Origin: a virus
Length of the DNA stretch: 23,113 bases
Direction: 5' to 3' (one strand)
IMG/VR virus record: IMGVR_UViG_3300035670_001287
Location: 1-23,113 of that record
Below, one piece after another: positions 6,801-16,200 of this stretch (positions are counted from its first letter, which is position 1; each line of letters starts with the position of its first letter). The notes under the pieces were generated by a model. That model searched no databases. It was not told where the DNA came from and saw nothing but the letters and a program-made list of their open reading frames with translations. A program made the translations under genes and the position numbers.

Positions 6801-7722
6801 CATAATCGTCCAATGGTCCAAAGGTATATTGGACACTTCCAGTAAGGAAACTTGTTATGTCAGAAGTAATGCTAGAATATCCTCTTGTTTTTACATTTCC
6901 AACAGTAAAAAACACTCCACCATCGAGCAAAGTATTTTTACTGATATACCAAATTCCTCCTTTTTGCCCAACAGCATTTGCCAAAGCATTTTCAACAGTT
7001 GGAGATCCCAATCCATCAACAGAACCATAACCAACAATTACTCTATCACGATAATCTGGAAGATTAAAAGTTCCAACATTATATGGATAATCTCTCAAAG
7101 AAAATTGTTTTGTGAAAATTACGTTTGGATGAATTACTCCACCTTGAGTAAAATTTAAAGTTGATCCTGCTTGATTTAATGTTGCCGGATTTACTCCAAC
7201 AGGAAATTGAACTTCATAAGCAAATTCTGTTCCATCAATTGGAAGATAGGCAGAAACGTTTTCTGTTGGTGCTATTAATGTATAAAAAGTGTTTATTGTA
7301 AAAACAGTAGATGGAAAAGATCCCAAACCTGTACCAGAAGAAGTAATTCTAAAGCTAGTACCATATGGATATGGAAGTTTTACAGTTGAATTTACAGATG
7401 AATCATAATATAAATTCAAAAACATTTTATTATTAATCCAGTAGCTCCTTCTTATTCCACCAGGATTAGAAAATTGTGTTTTTGTTACTTGGGTATTTCC
7501 ACCATATGTGTTTCTAACAGCAGCATAAAGTTGTGGATAGTCTCTGATGTTTAAGGTTCTACCATCGCAATAAAGATATCCTTCATATGAATATTCCGGA
7601 GATCTAACAGCATTGTCAGAATTTACATCAACTAAAGATGTCACAATGGATCCTACCGGGGCGTGTTTCCCGTTAGCATCGCTCATATAATTTGATAGTT
7701 TATTTCTGTATGAGACAGTCAT
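3880..7722 (-). CDS. Tail-collar fibre protein with polyglycine core, 1280 aa
   Basis: Residues 21-75 form a phage tail-collar domain (APVGSIV ... GYLYCDGRTLNIRDYPQL ... NTYGG), and FNLPDYRDRVIVGYG (219-233) is its usual closing motif. Two HxH motifs follow (H315/H317 and H366/H368), then a small beta-type module around NHGFSAGNYVTITGA (428-442). Residues about 556-1018 are extremely glycine-rich in three blocks, with runs of eight and nine Gly. Residues about 1029-1280 are an ordinary folded part ending TRYHRVKYLIKAI. Collar-domain proteins are trimeric tail fibres or baseplate fibres. The glycine core resembles the glycine-rich motifs of T-even tip adhesins (gp38), where loops between polyglycine helices contact the receptor. 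I infer a host-recognition role. The start codon follows the stop of the previous gene with no gap; the next gene begins 3 bases after its TGA. No Shine-Dalgarno is obvious. Confidence 0.87.
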   Translation of the reverse strand: MTVSYRNKLSNYMSDANGKHAPVGSIVTSLVDVNSDNAVRSPEYSYEGYLYCDGRTLNIRDYPQLYAAVRNTYGGNTQVTKTQFSNPGGIRRSYWINNKMFLNLYYDSSVNSTVKLPYPYGTSFRITSSGTGLGSFPSTVFTINTFYTLIAPTENVSAYLPIDGTEFAYEVQFPVGVNPATLNQAGSTLNFTQGGVIHPNVIFTKQFSLRDYPYNVGTFNLPDYRDRVIVGYGSVDGLGSPTVENALANAVGQKGGIWYISKNTLLDGGVFFTVGNVKTRGYSSITSDITSFLTGSVQYTFGPLDDYVFARPVEHFHYILSSEPNESFLVEFSGVPADQYAVAYTKTRANIIPFEPAITGGIPYGHAHGVVGSSLNDPKLASIGNTSGIGAQDVNGNYLVTSSPAISVTSITYDAPNNACVVTTATNHGFSAGNYVTITGATPSQYSGSFQVLSSGLLAQSFRFTPTSAPASSPAGGVIIVRLAAGTFEEVEVTPNPIAYVVDAATVIGGKEQTFDIPGTGVVFSSRNLSAPGTINTNPVPASTGEVKRVEINLIGPGGGGADSNTDGGAGGFAFATFNVDGTEYTIYAYGGGGGRSGNSGGAGGAGGTFLIPAALIALGDTVVEYAGSNGQSGQNGGGAGSSTSTATGGGLAGVSGTGGTGRSASFTTTSNDPTQTYTSSGSWTLPAGGAGAISTTVTVRACGAGGGNGNPNANSGCEGTSAIGGSANDGALITATLTQLPSSLSFTIGQPGQQGFNNRDGNTDGPGFESGPTSGGSGASFGGGGGTGAYGNGATGGGGGGSTGVFFNGANAIIGAGGGGGGGGSGGGYNGGGITDGCYAGGNASLAATNLVAMTSAMDFNNGGSGTQGGCTAGGGGGGGGGAGPTSVANGGTAGQAGVGHNGNGGGTGGARGNSAYRSDYCNATWSAGGRGAGNAGYVQIDVARTFLSYGPTGGGGGQGGSLNLTIKGRNISVTAGLQNAGSGGGTGTGGNNGFVEVRYVGLEGGGTETGEPTVPFARFYDCNSAGVPQGGPRNDQAWQSSTFDGMIPVSPGLGTNSTNKFSMVTSAGLPTYGGLANRYLPFTGGPGNREYIIGPFDLTGVNRIRFTAIKGTNFNGGATPEEDLILYWRNSGSNTTNLLNTVVSSTVLSGSWQEYSINLEEGSSARGTAVELILRQTRPQNQDDNSVVTEDNYGVSMITFFYDTRTELVFTPGNGSTLANIASVTRNISAIQSGIVTTDGTFEMSSSTPVSTTALVVPENDIPLITRYHRVKYLIKAI
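4669..6057 (-). repeat. Glycine-codon-rich (GGN) low-complexity region in the fibre gene
   Basis: Encodes residues about 556-1018 of the 1280-aa fibre. On the plus strand it appears as recurring CCA/CCT/CCG triplets, densest near 5078-5105 and 5231-5275. It forms three blocks, each ending in a beta-type strand such as GYVQIDVA (939-946) or GFVEVRYV (995-1002). The GGN arrays account for several plus-strand open frames that are only shadows. Confidence 0.85.
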
Positions 7723-9033
7723 TTAGTATTTGATTAGAAACTCTTGGACAATGTATGGTTGAATAAACTGATCTGCTTTATTTTCAGTATTCACATCAAC
7801 AGAGATTGTTGAAACCAATGGAGCAGCTGGAATAAATGTTGGTCTTGTGTTCACAACATATGTATGTGGTTGAGCAGAAAAGTTAATGAAGTGGCGGTGA
7901 GATCCATCATTTCCAAACGCAGTTGTTTGATTAACAACATTATTTACTGCGGCATAAGTATCTCTATCACTGTCAATGTTAGCGTCAAATGGGACATTCA
8001 GATCTGTATAATTTGCTGTTAACTGCGTAAATCCAGATAAATTTCTACCCAGCAATCCACCAACGGCACAACCAGGAAACTGAATACCACTACATCTCTG
8101 TGCGTATGTACCACTGTAATTTATATTTCCACAAGTGGCACTGTTTGCGCTACCTCCACCATTACAACCGCCGTTATTTCCACTGTGCATCGGATATCCA
8201 CATGTGTATCCTGTTGGTATCAAACATTCACTGGATGCTAAAAATCCACACCCGCCAGAAACACATCCACCATAGATAACTCTTTCGCAAAAACCATTGG
8301 ATTCGTATGGAGGAAGAGCATTTGCGGCAGCAAAATTTCTTGTCGCTTGATAATAGCAAAGATCTTGTCTTGTATTATTTGCCCAGTTAATAACACACAA
8401 AGTAGATTTTCTAGTGTAAGAATTTCTTCCAAATGGACTAAATTCATTACCAGATGGGGCACGAACTCTGGTCCTCGTTCCATCATGGAAGTGTGCGTGT
8501 GGCATAAATCCATTTGTAAGAACATCAGTAATTTCAGTATAATTACCAGTTGATCTTGTAAATCCTGGTTGCCCAGTTATTTCAATTTGTTGTGCTGGTA
8601 AGAAAAAATCTCCCTGATATTGTATTTCATATAGTGTTCCAATATTGCTTTGAACTTCCAATCCAACACCAGATTTTGTTATTTCATTATCATTATCATC
8701 TTGAATGTACAAATCAATGTAGTCACCGAGGTTGGCACCACTTGAAGCACGTAATTTTTTTGATCCAAAATCTGGAACTTGAAATTGATTATCTAAAAGA
8801 GTTACGTTTGGTTTTCTATATCTAGACTGAGCTCCAGTGCCAAGAATTTCAGCCAATTGAGGAAAAACTTCAGCGGAGTAAATGGTGCCGTCACAACGCA
8901 AATAACCAGATGGCAAATCGTCTACTGTAACTGGATCTGCCGGATCATTTGAAGATAATTGTTTTGACCAATTAATAATTGTACCAGTTAAGGTTCCAAC
9001 TTTAGATTTTTCTCTGTTATAAAATACTGCCAT
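7723..9033 (-). CDS. Tail-collar fibre protein with cysteine-rich insert, 436 aa
   Basis: The N-terminus is a tail-collar domain: LTGTIINW (15-22), GYLRCDGT (43-50) and FPQLAEILG (57-65), closed by FQVPDFGSKKLRA (84-96). An HAHFH motif (179-183) and a second HRH (379-381) flank the central segment. That segment (213-322) holds 11 cysteines at 213, 226, 249, 257, 262, 270, 278, 290, 301, 314 and 322, with many Gly, Asn and Ser, which is odd for a cytoplasmically made virion protein. The C-terminus QPYIVQEFLIKY has the hydrophobic end seen in its larger neighbour. The likely role is a trimeric distal-tail fibre or baseplate spike, with the insert as the exposed tip. The ATG overlaps the previous stop by one base (TAATG); GAGGG about 8 bases upstream is a fair Shine-Dalgarno. 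Confidence 0.85.
   Translation of the reverse strand: MAVFYNREKSKVGTLTGTIINWSKQLSSNDPADPVTVDDLPSGYLRCDGTIYSAEVFPQLAEILGTGAQSRYRKPNVTLLDNQFQVPDFGSKKLRASSGANLGDYIDLYIQDDNDNEITKSGVGLEVQSNIGTLYEIQYQGDFFLPAQQIEITGQPGFTRSTGNYTEITDVLTNGFMPHAHFHDGTRTRVRAPSGNEFSPFGRNSYTRKSTLCVINWANNTRQDLCYYQATRNFAAANALPPYESNGFCERVIYGGCVSGGCGFLASSECLIPTGYTCGYPMHSGNNGGCNGGGSANSATCGNINYSGTYAQRCSGIQFPGCAVGGLLGRNLSGFTQLTANYTDLNVPFDANIDSDRDTYAAVNNVVNQTTAFGNDGSHRHFINFSAQPHTYVVNTRPTFIPAAPLVSTISVDVNTENKADQFIQPYIVQEFLIKY
8068..8397 (-). other. Cysteine-rich segment of the 436-aa fibre
   Basis: This stretch encodes residues 213-322 and carries 11 of the protein's 12 cysteines, spaced 5 to 23 residues apart without a simple CxxC pattern. 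It is rich in Gly, Asn and Ser and lies between the two HxH motifs. No known zinc-finger, EGF or other cysteine-domain signature is recognised by eye. Confidence 0.8.
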
Positions 9034-10286
9034 TAGAATGCCCTCATTATAATCAGAGTGGTGAGTGAAGGTGTATTTGGGTTGATTTGAACACTCAATG
9101 CTTTATCAACACTCACCGGAGAAATGGTTCCCGTCGTCATATTATTTATGAGAATTGTTCCAGGAAGACGCATCTGACCTCTATTCATAGATATGTCAAC
9201 AGTGAAATGATTGTGCGATGCCAATGCTTCAGAATTCCACGTATCGGCATTGTGATTAAGTGTAACTGGGTATGGTTTGGTGGCATCTTGTCCTCTTGTA
9301 GATGTTGGTTCGCTTGGAACATCAGTAGAAGCATAGTGATTTCTCAGTCCTTGATAAAGACCAGCTGGAGGAAATGGTGCGGTAACGGCTGGTTGTTGAA
9401 CATTAACAATACAAGTATTTGGATCTTGATAATCAATAGTATTTCCATAACCAGGAATTGCCCTAGCAGCTCCAGGAATTACTGGAACAACTGGAGAAGC
9501 ACTAGTAAAATCTCTAAAAGCATCCATTACAGGCAAGGTAAATCCTGCTTCATCATACCAAGTTACTTCGGCAGTTCCAGGATTAAATCTGTCTGCTGTA
9601 GATTCGTTTGGATTTACTGCGACAGAGCTTACAGTTTGATATTCTGCGTCTTGTGTGTCAAAATTGCCTGCTTCAAAAAGCGCAACATAACCACCACCAA
9701 CAGAAGTTGATGGATATGGACTATCATCTGGTTGAGCATGTGAGTGCGATGGTGTGTGATCAACTCCAAGTTTTCTTGGTATAGTTCTTATTGTGTCAAA
9801 AAAGGCAGGATCCTGTATGGCAATTCCAGTAACTTTTCCTGCTAATTGTGCGTCCGACTCGATTGAAAAATTAACATCAACATATGAAACAATGTTTGTT
9901 AAAGGAGCAGCATCTGATCCATTCTCTGTGATATATGTTCCAACTTTTGCTAGGTCGGATGGATTTAAACGAGATCCTTCTAAGTCAACAAGAGATGTAT
10001 TGTTCAAATTTGGCAAATTAAAAACGTCATTTTCATCATACTCTGGATAACTGTTTGCTATTCCAACAAATGGACCACCAGGCTCTTGAAAAGGACCATA
10101 TGTATTTCCCAATAGTTGAGCAAGAAGAGGATAATCAATCGCTCTTAAAGTTTGACCTCTACAAACCAAATATCCCCTCGGTATACCAGAATCAGTAATT
10201 GTTGTTGTCGAAGAAGATCCTGTCCATGGCATAATTGTTCCAATTGGAACTGCCTTAGAAGCTCTTATCCTGTTATAACTTGCCAT
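9033..10286 (-). CDS. Tail-collar fibre protein, 417 aa
   Basis: The collar domain is clear at the N-terminus: VPIGTIMPW (13-21), then GYLVCRGQTLRAIDYPLLAQLLGN (38-61) and the closing motif FNLPNL (89-94). Like its two downstream neighbours it has two HxH motifs, H181/H183 (in TPSHSHAQPDD) and H358/H360 (ASHNHF). The rest is rich in Pro, Thr and Asn, as in beta-structured fibres, and ends with the hydrophobic LIIMRAF. It is probably a short tail-fibre or baseplate protein related to T4 gp12-type collar proteins; similarity is at domain level, so no T4 gene name is given. A strong Shine-Dalgarno GGAGGT (10299-10294) fixes the start 3 bases after the stop of the giant gene. Its own stop overlaps the next start (TAATG). 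Confidence 0.87.
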   Translation of the reverse strand: MASYNRIRASKAVPIGTIMPWTGSSSTTTITDSGIPRGYLVCRGQTLRAIDYPLLAQLLGNTYGPFQEPGGPFVGIANSYPEYDENDVFNLPNLNNTSLVDLEGSRLNPSDLAKVGTYITENGSDAAPLTNIVSYVDVNFSIESDAQLAGKVTGIAIQDPAFFDTIRTIPRKLGVDHTPSHSHAQPDDSPYPSTSVGGGYVALFEAGNFDTQDAEYQTVSSVAVNPNESTADRFNPGTAEVTWYDEAGFTLPVMDAFRDFTSASPVVPVIPGAARAIPGYGNTIDYQDPNTCIVNVQQPAVTAPFPPAGLYQGLRNHYASTDVPSEPTSTRGQDATKPYPVTLNHNADTWNSEALASHNHFTVDISMNRGQMRLPGTILINNMTTGTISPVSVDKALSVQINPNTPSLTTLIIMRAF

Positions 10287-10289
10287 TTA

Positions 10290-13200
10290 TCAGACCTCCA
10301 TTAACCACCATCCTTGGACAGCAGTTGGGATACCAACTTGTCCGTTACTATCGGTTCCTCCAAGATAAATTAATCCAAATGCCGCATTTGGTGTTTGAAC
10401 AACCAATTCTCCAGATGGATATGGTGTTAATCTTCCACCAAGAAGTGTTCCTGTATTGTCTCCTTGAATACGAACACCAGAACTTTCAGCAGTTCTTAAA
10501 ACCAGAGAAGTATTGTAGTTCAAGTTACCACCAACTTCTACAATTCTCACAACATCACCAGTTACTGGTGCCGATGGGAGTGTAAGTACAAGAGTTTGTG
10601 ATGCTTGTACATTAACCATGTACATTATATTTGGTATTAATGTTAGATCTTCTTCTGCTGAAGCAGCAGAGATATATCTTGTATGTCTTGCTCCAGATGA
10701 AGTATAGAAATTCTCAAGACCAAAACTGTCAATGGAATTATCTTGCTTAACGGCAAATTCTTTAGATCCGTTTGTTCCAAGATTTTCAACTGAGAATTGT
10801 TTTAGTGAGGTTGATGGAGCAGCAGATGGGATACCAGTAACAGTTAAAGTTTTTCTTGCTGTGACATTACCTAAGTTATCTGCTGAGAACGAAGGAACAT
10901 ATGAATATGGATCAGTGATTACGTTTTCTGGATCTTGACCACTGAACAAGAAGAAGTCACCACGAGCAACAACTCCAGCATCCCAAACAAGCAATCCTTG
11001 GTGATCAGCATGACCATCATCATTGACAAAACCAAATAATCTTGTCTGATTTACAGAATCATAAATTTCAAAATTACCACCAATTAACTTAACATCGCTA
11101 GCAATTTCCAACTTACCAGATCTGTATGGAATAGCACCATCAGTTCTCTGTTCGTTCATGGAGGTTTCGTGAACAACCCCCTGTAATCTACCTTCTACTG
11201 AAGCCCAAATTTGAGCACCACTGTCATTGGCAAGAGCTATCCATCCTTGATAATCGAGTTTTTGCTGTACAATATATCCTTTGTCAAGGATGATCGAACA
11301 ATACTGAGAAGAACTTCCAGTAATAACCCTGGTTCTCATTTCCACATCAATAATGTTAGCGAACTCCTTATGTTTGATAACTCTTCTTACCACATTTCCA
11401 GTTGCGAACACGCTGTCGCCAGGAATAAATGAGGCACTTGTATCAATACCATCTCCAGGAGCAGCAACAACAATTGTTGGATTTGTTACATCAGTAATTA
11501 CTTGAATTACTTTACCAATAATAAATCTTCCAACACCAGTTGAAGCAGCAGTTGGAGTTCCAATGAAGACCAAATCATCAACATCAAATCTTCCAGTTCC
11601 AACTCCAAGAGATTGAACAGGAACTTGAACTTGATTAGATGATCCGGTAGCAGTTGCTCTGATTGTTGTATCTGGACCACCTTCTGCCGCAATTTGAGGA
11701 TCATACCAGTATCCATACGCCCTTGTAATGTTTCCACTATCAAAAGCAGTTACTATAGAAGAAGTTGTTGTATTTGTGGTGTTATTTCCAGAGAAAGCAT
11801 ATTCAATTTCAATCCTTCCATATTGTGATCCAATGTGAGTAGTTCCAGTACAAGTATCAACTTGGAAAGTTGTAACTCCTTCACCATTTGTAATTTCAAA
11901 TTTCTCATTTCTTCTAGCTTCAAATGTTGCGGAAATTGTTGAAGATCCAAGTGCTGGAGAATTCAAATAAATTTCACTGGTTGCTGTGTTAATTCCAGAA
12001 ATCTTTGTATCTTTATCAAATTCAAGTGGAGATTGGTTTGTAATATTGTGTAAATAATCTCCAAGTCTAAGATCATTAATAGTCTTGCCGACACTTGTTA
12101 CTGTTACACCACTCAATACAGTAGAACCGGCAGTAGCAGTCGCTGTAAATTGTATCTTGCTAAGAGTTCCACATCCTCCATCCAACTTAAGTGTTGAATT
12201 AAGAGTTAATTGAGATCCAGGAACGTTTGGATTTCCAATTAATACTTCACCTGTTACAGAGTTAACAACAAATACGTCATTCTCTTCACTAGAGCAATCA
12301 CTAGAAATTCTAAACTTCTGAACTTGTTGTTCAAGAGGGGTAACGACTTTAATTACTTCTCCCTGATCAAATACTCCATCATTATTTGTATCAGTTCTAT
12401 CAACGATTACATAATCGTTATTTGTTAAACTTCCACCAAACTCAGCAAGATAGACATTATCGGTTGGTCCAGTATTATCAAGCGATTGTTCCGTCCAAGT
12501 AGAATCAAACTGAACATTAACTTTGTAGATTGGAGTTCTATCTGGGTGATTAGTTAGAACTGCTGTGAAGGTTCCAAGTGGACGACGCCTTACTTTGATG
12601 TAATATGGAGCAACATTTGTTCTTACTAGTTCAACAACTTGTAAAATTTCTGGATGCCCGGAAGCAGAAACTGCGCTATTAATAATAATGTAATCATTTT
12701 CTACAAAGTATGGTTCTCCATTTTGCTTCAGTGGAGCATTAAGGAGTGGGAGATAATATAGGTCTCCGGTTAATGCTGGTAAACTTTGTGGTTCAACAAC
12801 TGGAGTTCCACCAATGTTTAGTACTGGTGCTTGGAAAGTAAGACCTCCCCATGCTCCACTACCAGCAGTATCTACTTCATTATATCCTTCATCAGTGTTA
12901 GATTTGACTAAAACATTAACAATGTCAATATTTTTGTTAAATGTTGTTTCGTTAATAATTCCGTCTTGGTGGGCAGAAATAGTTGATCCAAGTTGACCTC
13001 TACTTCCAACAAATGAGAATGAAGCAACACCACCACAAATTAGAACATCGCCGTTAAATTTAGCAGAAGCAATAACTTCTAGTTGGTTGTTAATCGTAGT
13101 TGTTCCACCCTGTCCAGCAATATTAATTTCAGATGCGTTAAGAGCAAAATCAATTGTAGATGCTGATCCAGAATCAGAGAAGAAGCTAACAGTTCCAGCA

Positions 13201-16200
13201 GTTGTTGAAAGTCTAACTGTGTCACTAATTGTTCTTCTTGCTCCTAACTGGAAGTCACCGTCAACTTTAAAGGATTTTGTCTTAATTCTAGTGAACGATT
13301 GAGATTCATTGTTTAGATAAGCACCACCAATCTCTACCTTACTAATAGTAAGAGCACCATCGGAAGGACGAGCATCTGGAGTTACACCAAGAGAAATGTT
13401 GCTGTGAAGACTATCACTACCTATTACAATGAACTGATCTTCTTCTGTGGTATCTCCAATAAAGATATTTTCAACTTTGTTACCAATGTTGAGAGTTCCG
13501 GTGAATGTACTATCAGTTACAAGATTGAATGTGCCAAGTGCTACATTGGTTCTAATTTCAGCAACAGAGCTAAGAATAGATCCATTGCCATGAACTTCAA
13601 TATCACGCTCAAATCTTACATCTTCAGTGAAACGAGCATCACCAACAACAACCAATGCTCTATTGAGTTGTTTTGCTGTTACAGTCTCATCTGTGTTGAT
13701 ACCAATTCTACCAAGGTTGTTTCCTCTTCCAGCTTCAGTAATAGCAACTGTTCTGGTATCTACTCTTAGAGTGCTATAGTTTGTTGGAGCAAGACTATCG
13801 CCACCAACAACAAACGCATCAGAAATAGCATTGAATGTTCTATTTGTTGGATTAGCATTTGCTAGGAAGTTGTTTGGTGCGGTAGAGAGAGTTTTGCCGC
13901 TGATATATCCCTTACCAACAACATCAAGGTTAGCACGAGGATCTGTCGTAGCAGGATCAACAAATGCGTTGGTATGTGCTGTATGTGGAGCACGAGCAAT
14001 TGTGTTAATACCTAACTTGTAGTTACCAATATTTTCTGTTTCTGTTCTGAGAGCTTCGGCACCAATAACTCCAATTTCTTTCCAAGAAGCATTTGAGAAT
14101 TCAATGCTTGGTGGTGTAGCACCAACAGCAGTTCCAGCAATAATATCTGCCCAGTTTTCTACTGCCTGTGGAATTTGATCAATTACTTGGAAGTGAACAT
14201 AGTTATTTGTTGGTGAGAAGGCATCGCCAGGAGGTGAATAAACAACCCAAGTTAGATTTAGTCTTGGATCATAATAGAAGTTATTAACTCTGATCTGAGA
14301 ACCAGAGGTAATACCAATATCCTGGTTGCTAATATTAACACCAGTGTCAGCAGACTTGAAGGTTAGTTTAACTACATTGCTACCATCAAAAGTAATCGTA
14401 AAGATACTATTATTAGGAATTTGCTGATAGTAGTTTGCTAAGATCCAACCAAACGATCCTGTCTTACCAACCTCAAGACCTTTAATAAGAACATCACCTG
14501 GGCGAGGAGTTACACCACCATAAGTTATAAACTGTGCTGAAGAAATGCGAGTTCCACCTTGAGCAATTAGAGCAGTTTGATTTGGAGTGATGTTTGAGGC
14601 AATTCCAGCAGATGTATGGGTCTGGAACATATATGCCTGACCATTTCCTCTCGCATTAAATCCAAATACAGCAGCTTGAACTCTGTTTTTACTGATACGA
14701 ATATCACCGTTTGTTGGTGGTCTAAATGCTGTCCTATCAAGTCCTTCATCTTGCTCCAACTGTGTTACAGGATCAACAGAAGAAACATTTGAACGAATGA
14801 TGAGAACATCACGCTGCTGTGTAAGATCTTCATCTTGAACAGCAATTACAAGAGGTGCCTCAACAGAACTTACAAGTGATCCATCACCACCAACGATTGT
14901 AATATTTTGGTTGAAGGTAACAGGAGTATCAAATGTTGTGACAAGACCGCCAATAACATCGTTCTCATCACCATCATCAGCAAGAACAGCAGCATCAATG
15001 AATGTCTCTTCACCAGTGATAGCATTAATTCTTCTATTACCGATGTAGAGGTCACCCTGAGAGTTAATACCAGTGTAGAAGACGATACCAGCATCTTGCT
15101 TCTTAGATTGAGCATAGAAGTCCTGATCTGGTGTTAGAACGACTTCCTGACGAGCTGGGAGACCAGTGGAGTAGTTACCAGGACCGAAACCAAGGTATTC
15201 AAACGTGTGGTTACCAGCACGAGCAATAGATGGTCTGCGAAGTTCAACATAGTATCTCTGATCAGACAGAACACTGCTATTACCAGCGATTGGAATGAGA
15301 CGATCTTCTGAACCAGAAGTTGCGTTTCCATCCTGTGCTTGAATTGCGTTTGCTCCGGAGTATTCATTTTCAATGAAAGCACTCTGAGTGATAAGATCTT
15401 CAACAAGTTCTCTTGTTACGGAGTTCTTGTAGTCATTAACAGTAACAAGACCATGTGTATAGTTGTCAGCAGCAGAGAATGCCTGTGGTGGGTCAATTAA
15501 GGCAGCATAGTAATTCTTCTCTTCATTGGTTGTTCCATTCTTCTGGAACCAGAGAGGATCGTTTCTGTAGTTTAGAGGATATAACCTGCTAACTGGTTGC
15601 GAGAACTTGAAGTTCTTAAAGTTGTTGATAACTCCCGCACCAGTTGGGAATGGAGAAATGTTACCACGAAGAGCTGTGAGATAGTAGATACCATCTTGCT
15701 GTCCAGCAATACGACGTTGTAGGGTCTCAGAAGCGAAGATGTAGAATGTATCTTCAATAATACCAGCATCAGCAACGCTTTCGACGTAGTACTCAACACC
15801 AGCATCGTCCTGAATGCGATCACCAGGAGTAATCGTATAAACGTTAGCACCATTCTGTCTCCAGTAGTATTCTGGATATCCCTTACGAATGAGTGTCTTG
15901 AGTGGCAACGATTTGCCCATATCCTGATCTTCAAGCATATCTGCGAAGACCGAACCTTGAGTAAATCTTACATTGTCATACTCGCTGTACTCTAACTTAC
16001 CACCACGAACGTTCTTGATGATTAGGTAGTGATCTCCACCAACACTGTAGTATGCGTGAATATTAGCAAGACCAGAAGAATAACCAGAGAAACTGACTTG
16101 GTTAGCAGTGATGCTTTGTGTCTTGTTGGTTACAAACTCTCCACCTTGAGGAGCAGTAATCTTTACCGTCGTAAAGATTTCATTTCTTAGACCAGGGAAG

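Noticed and set aside
9143-9150. CATAAATA as a late promoter before the 436-aa gene
   Set aside because: It lies about 110 bases inside the upstream coding region and differs from the consensus; one such match is expected by chance in A+T-rich DNA.
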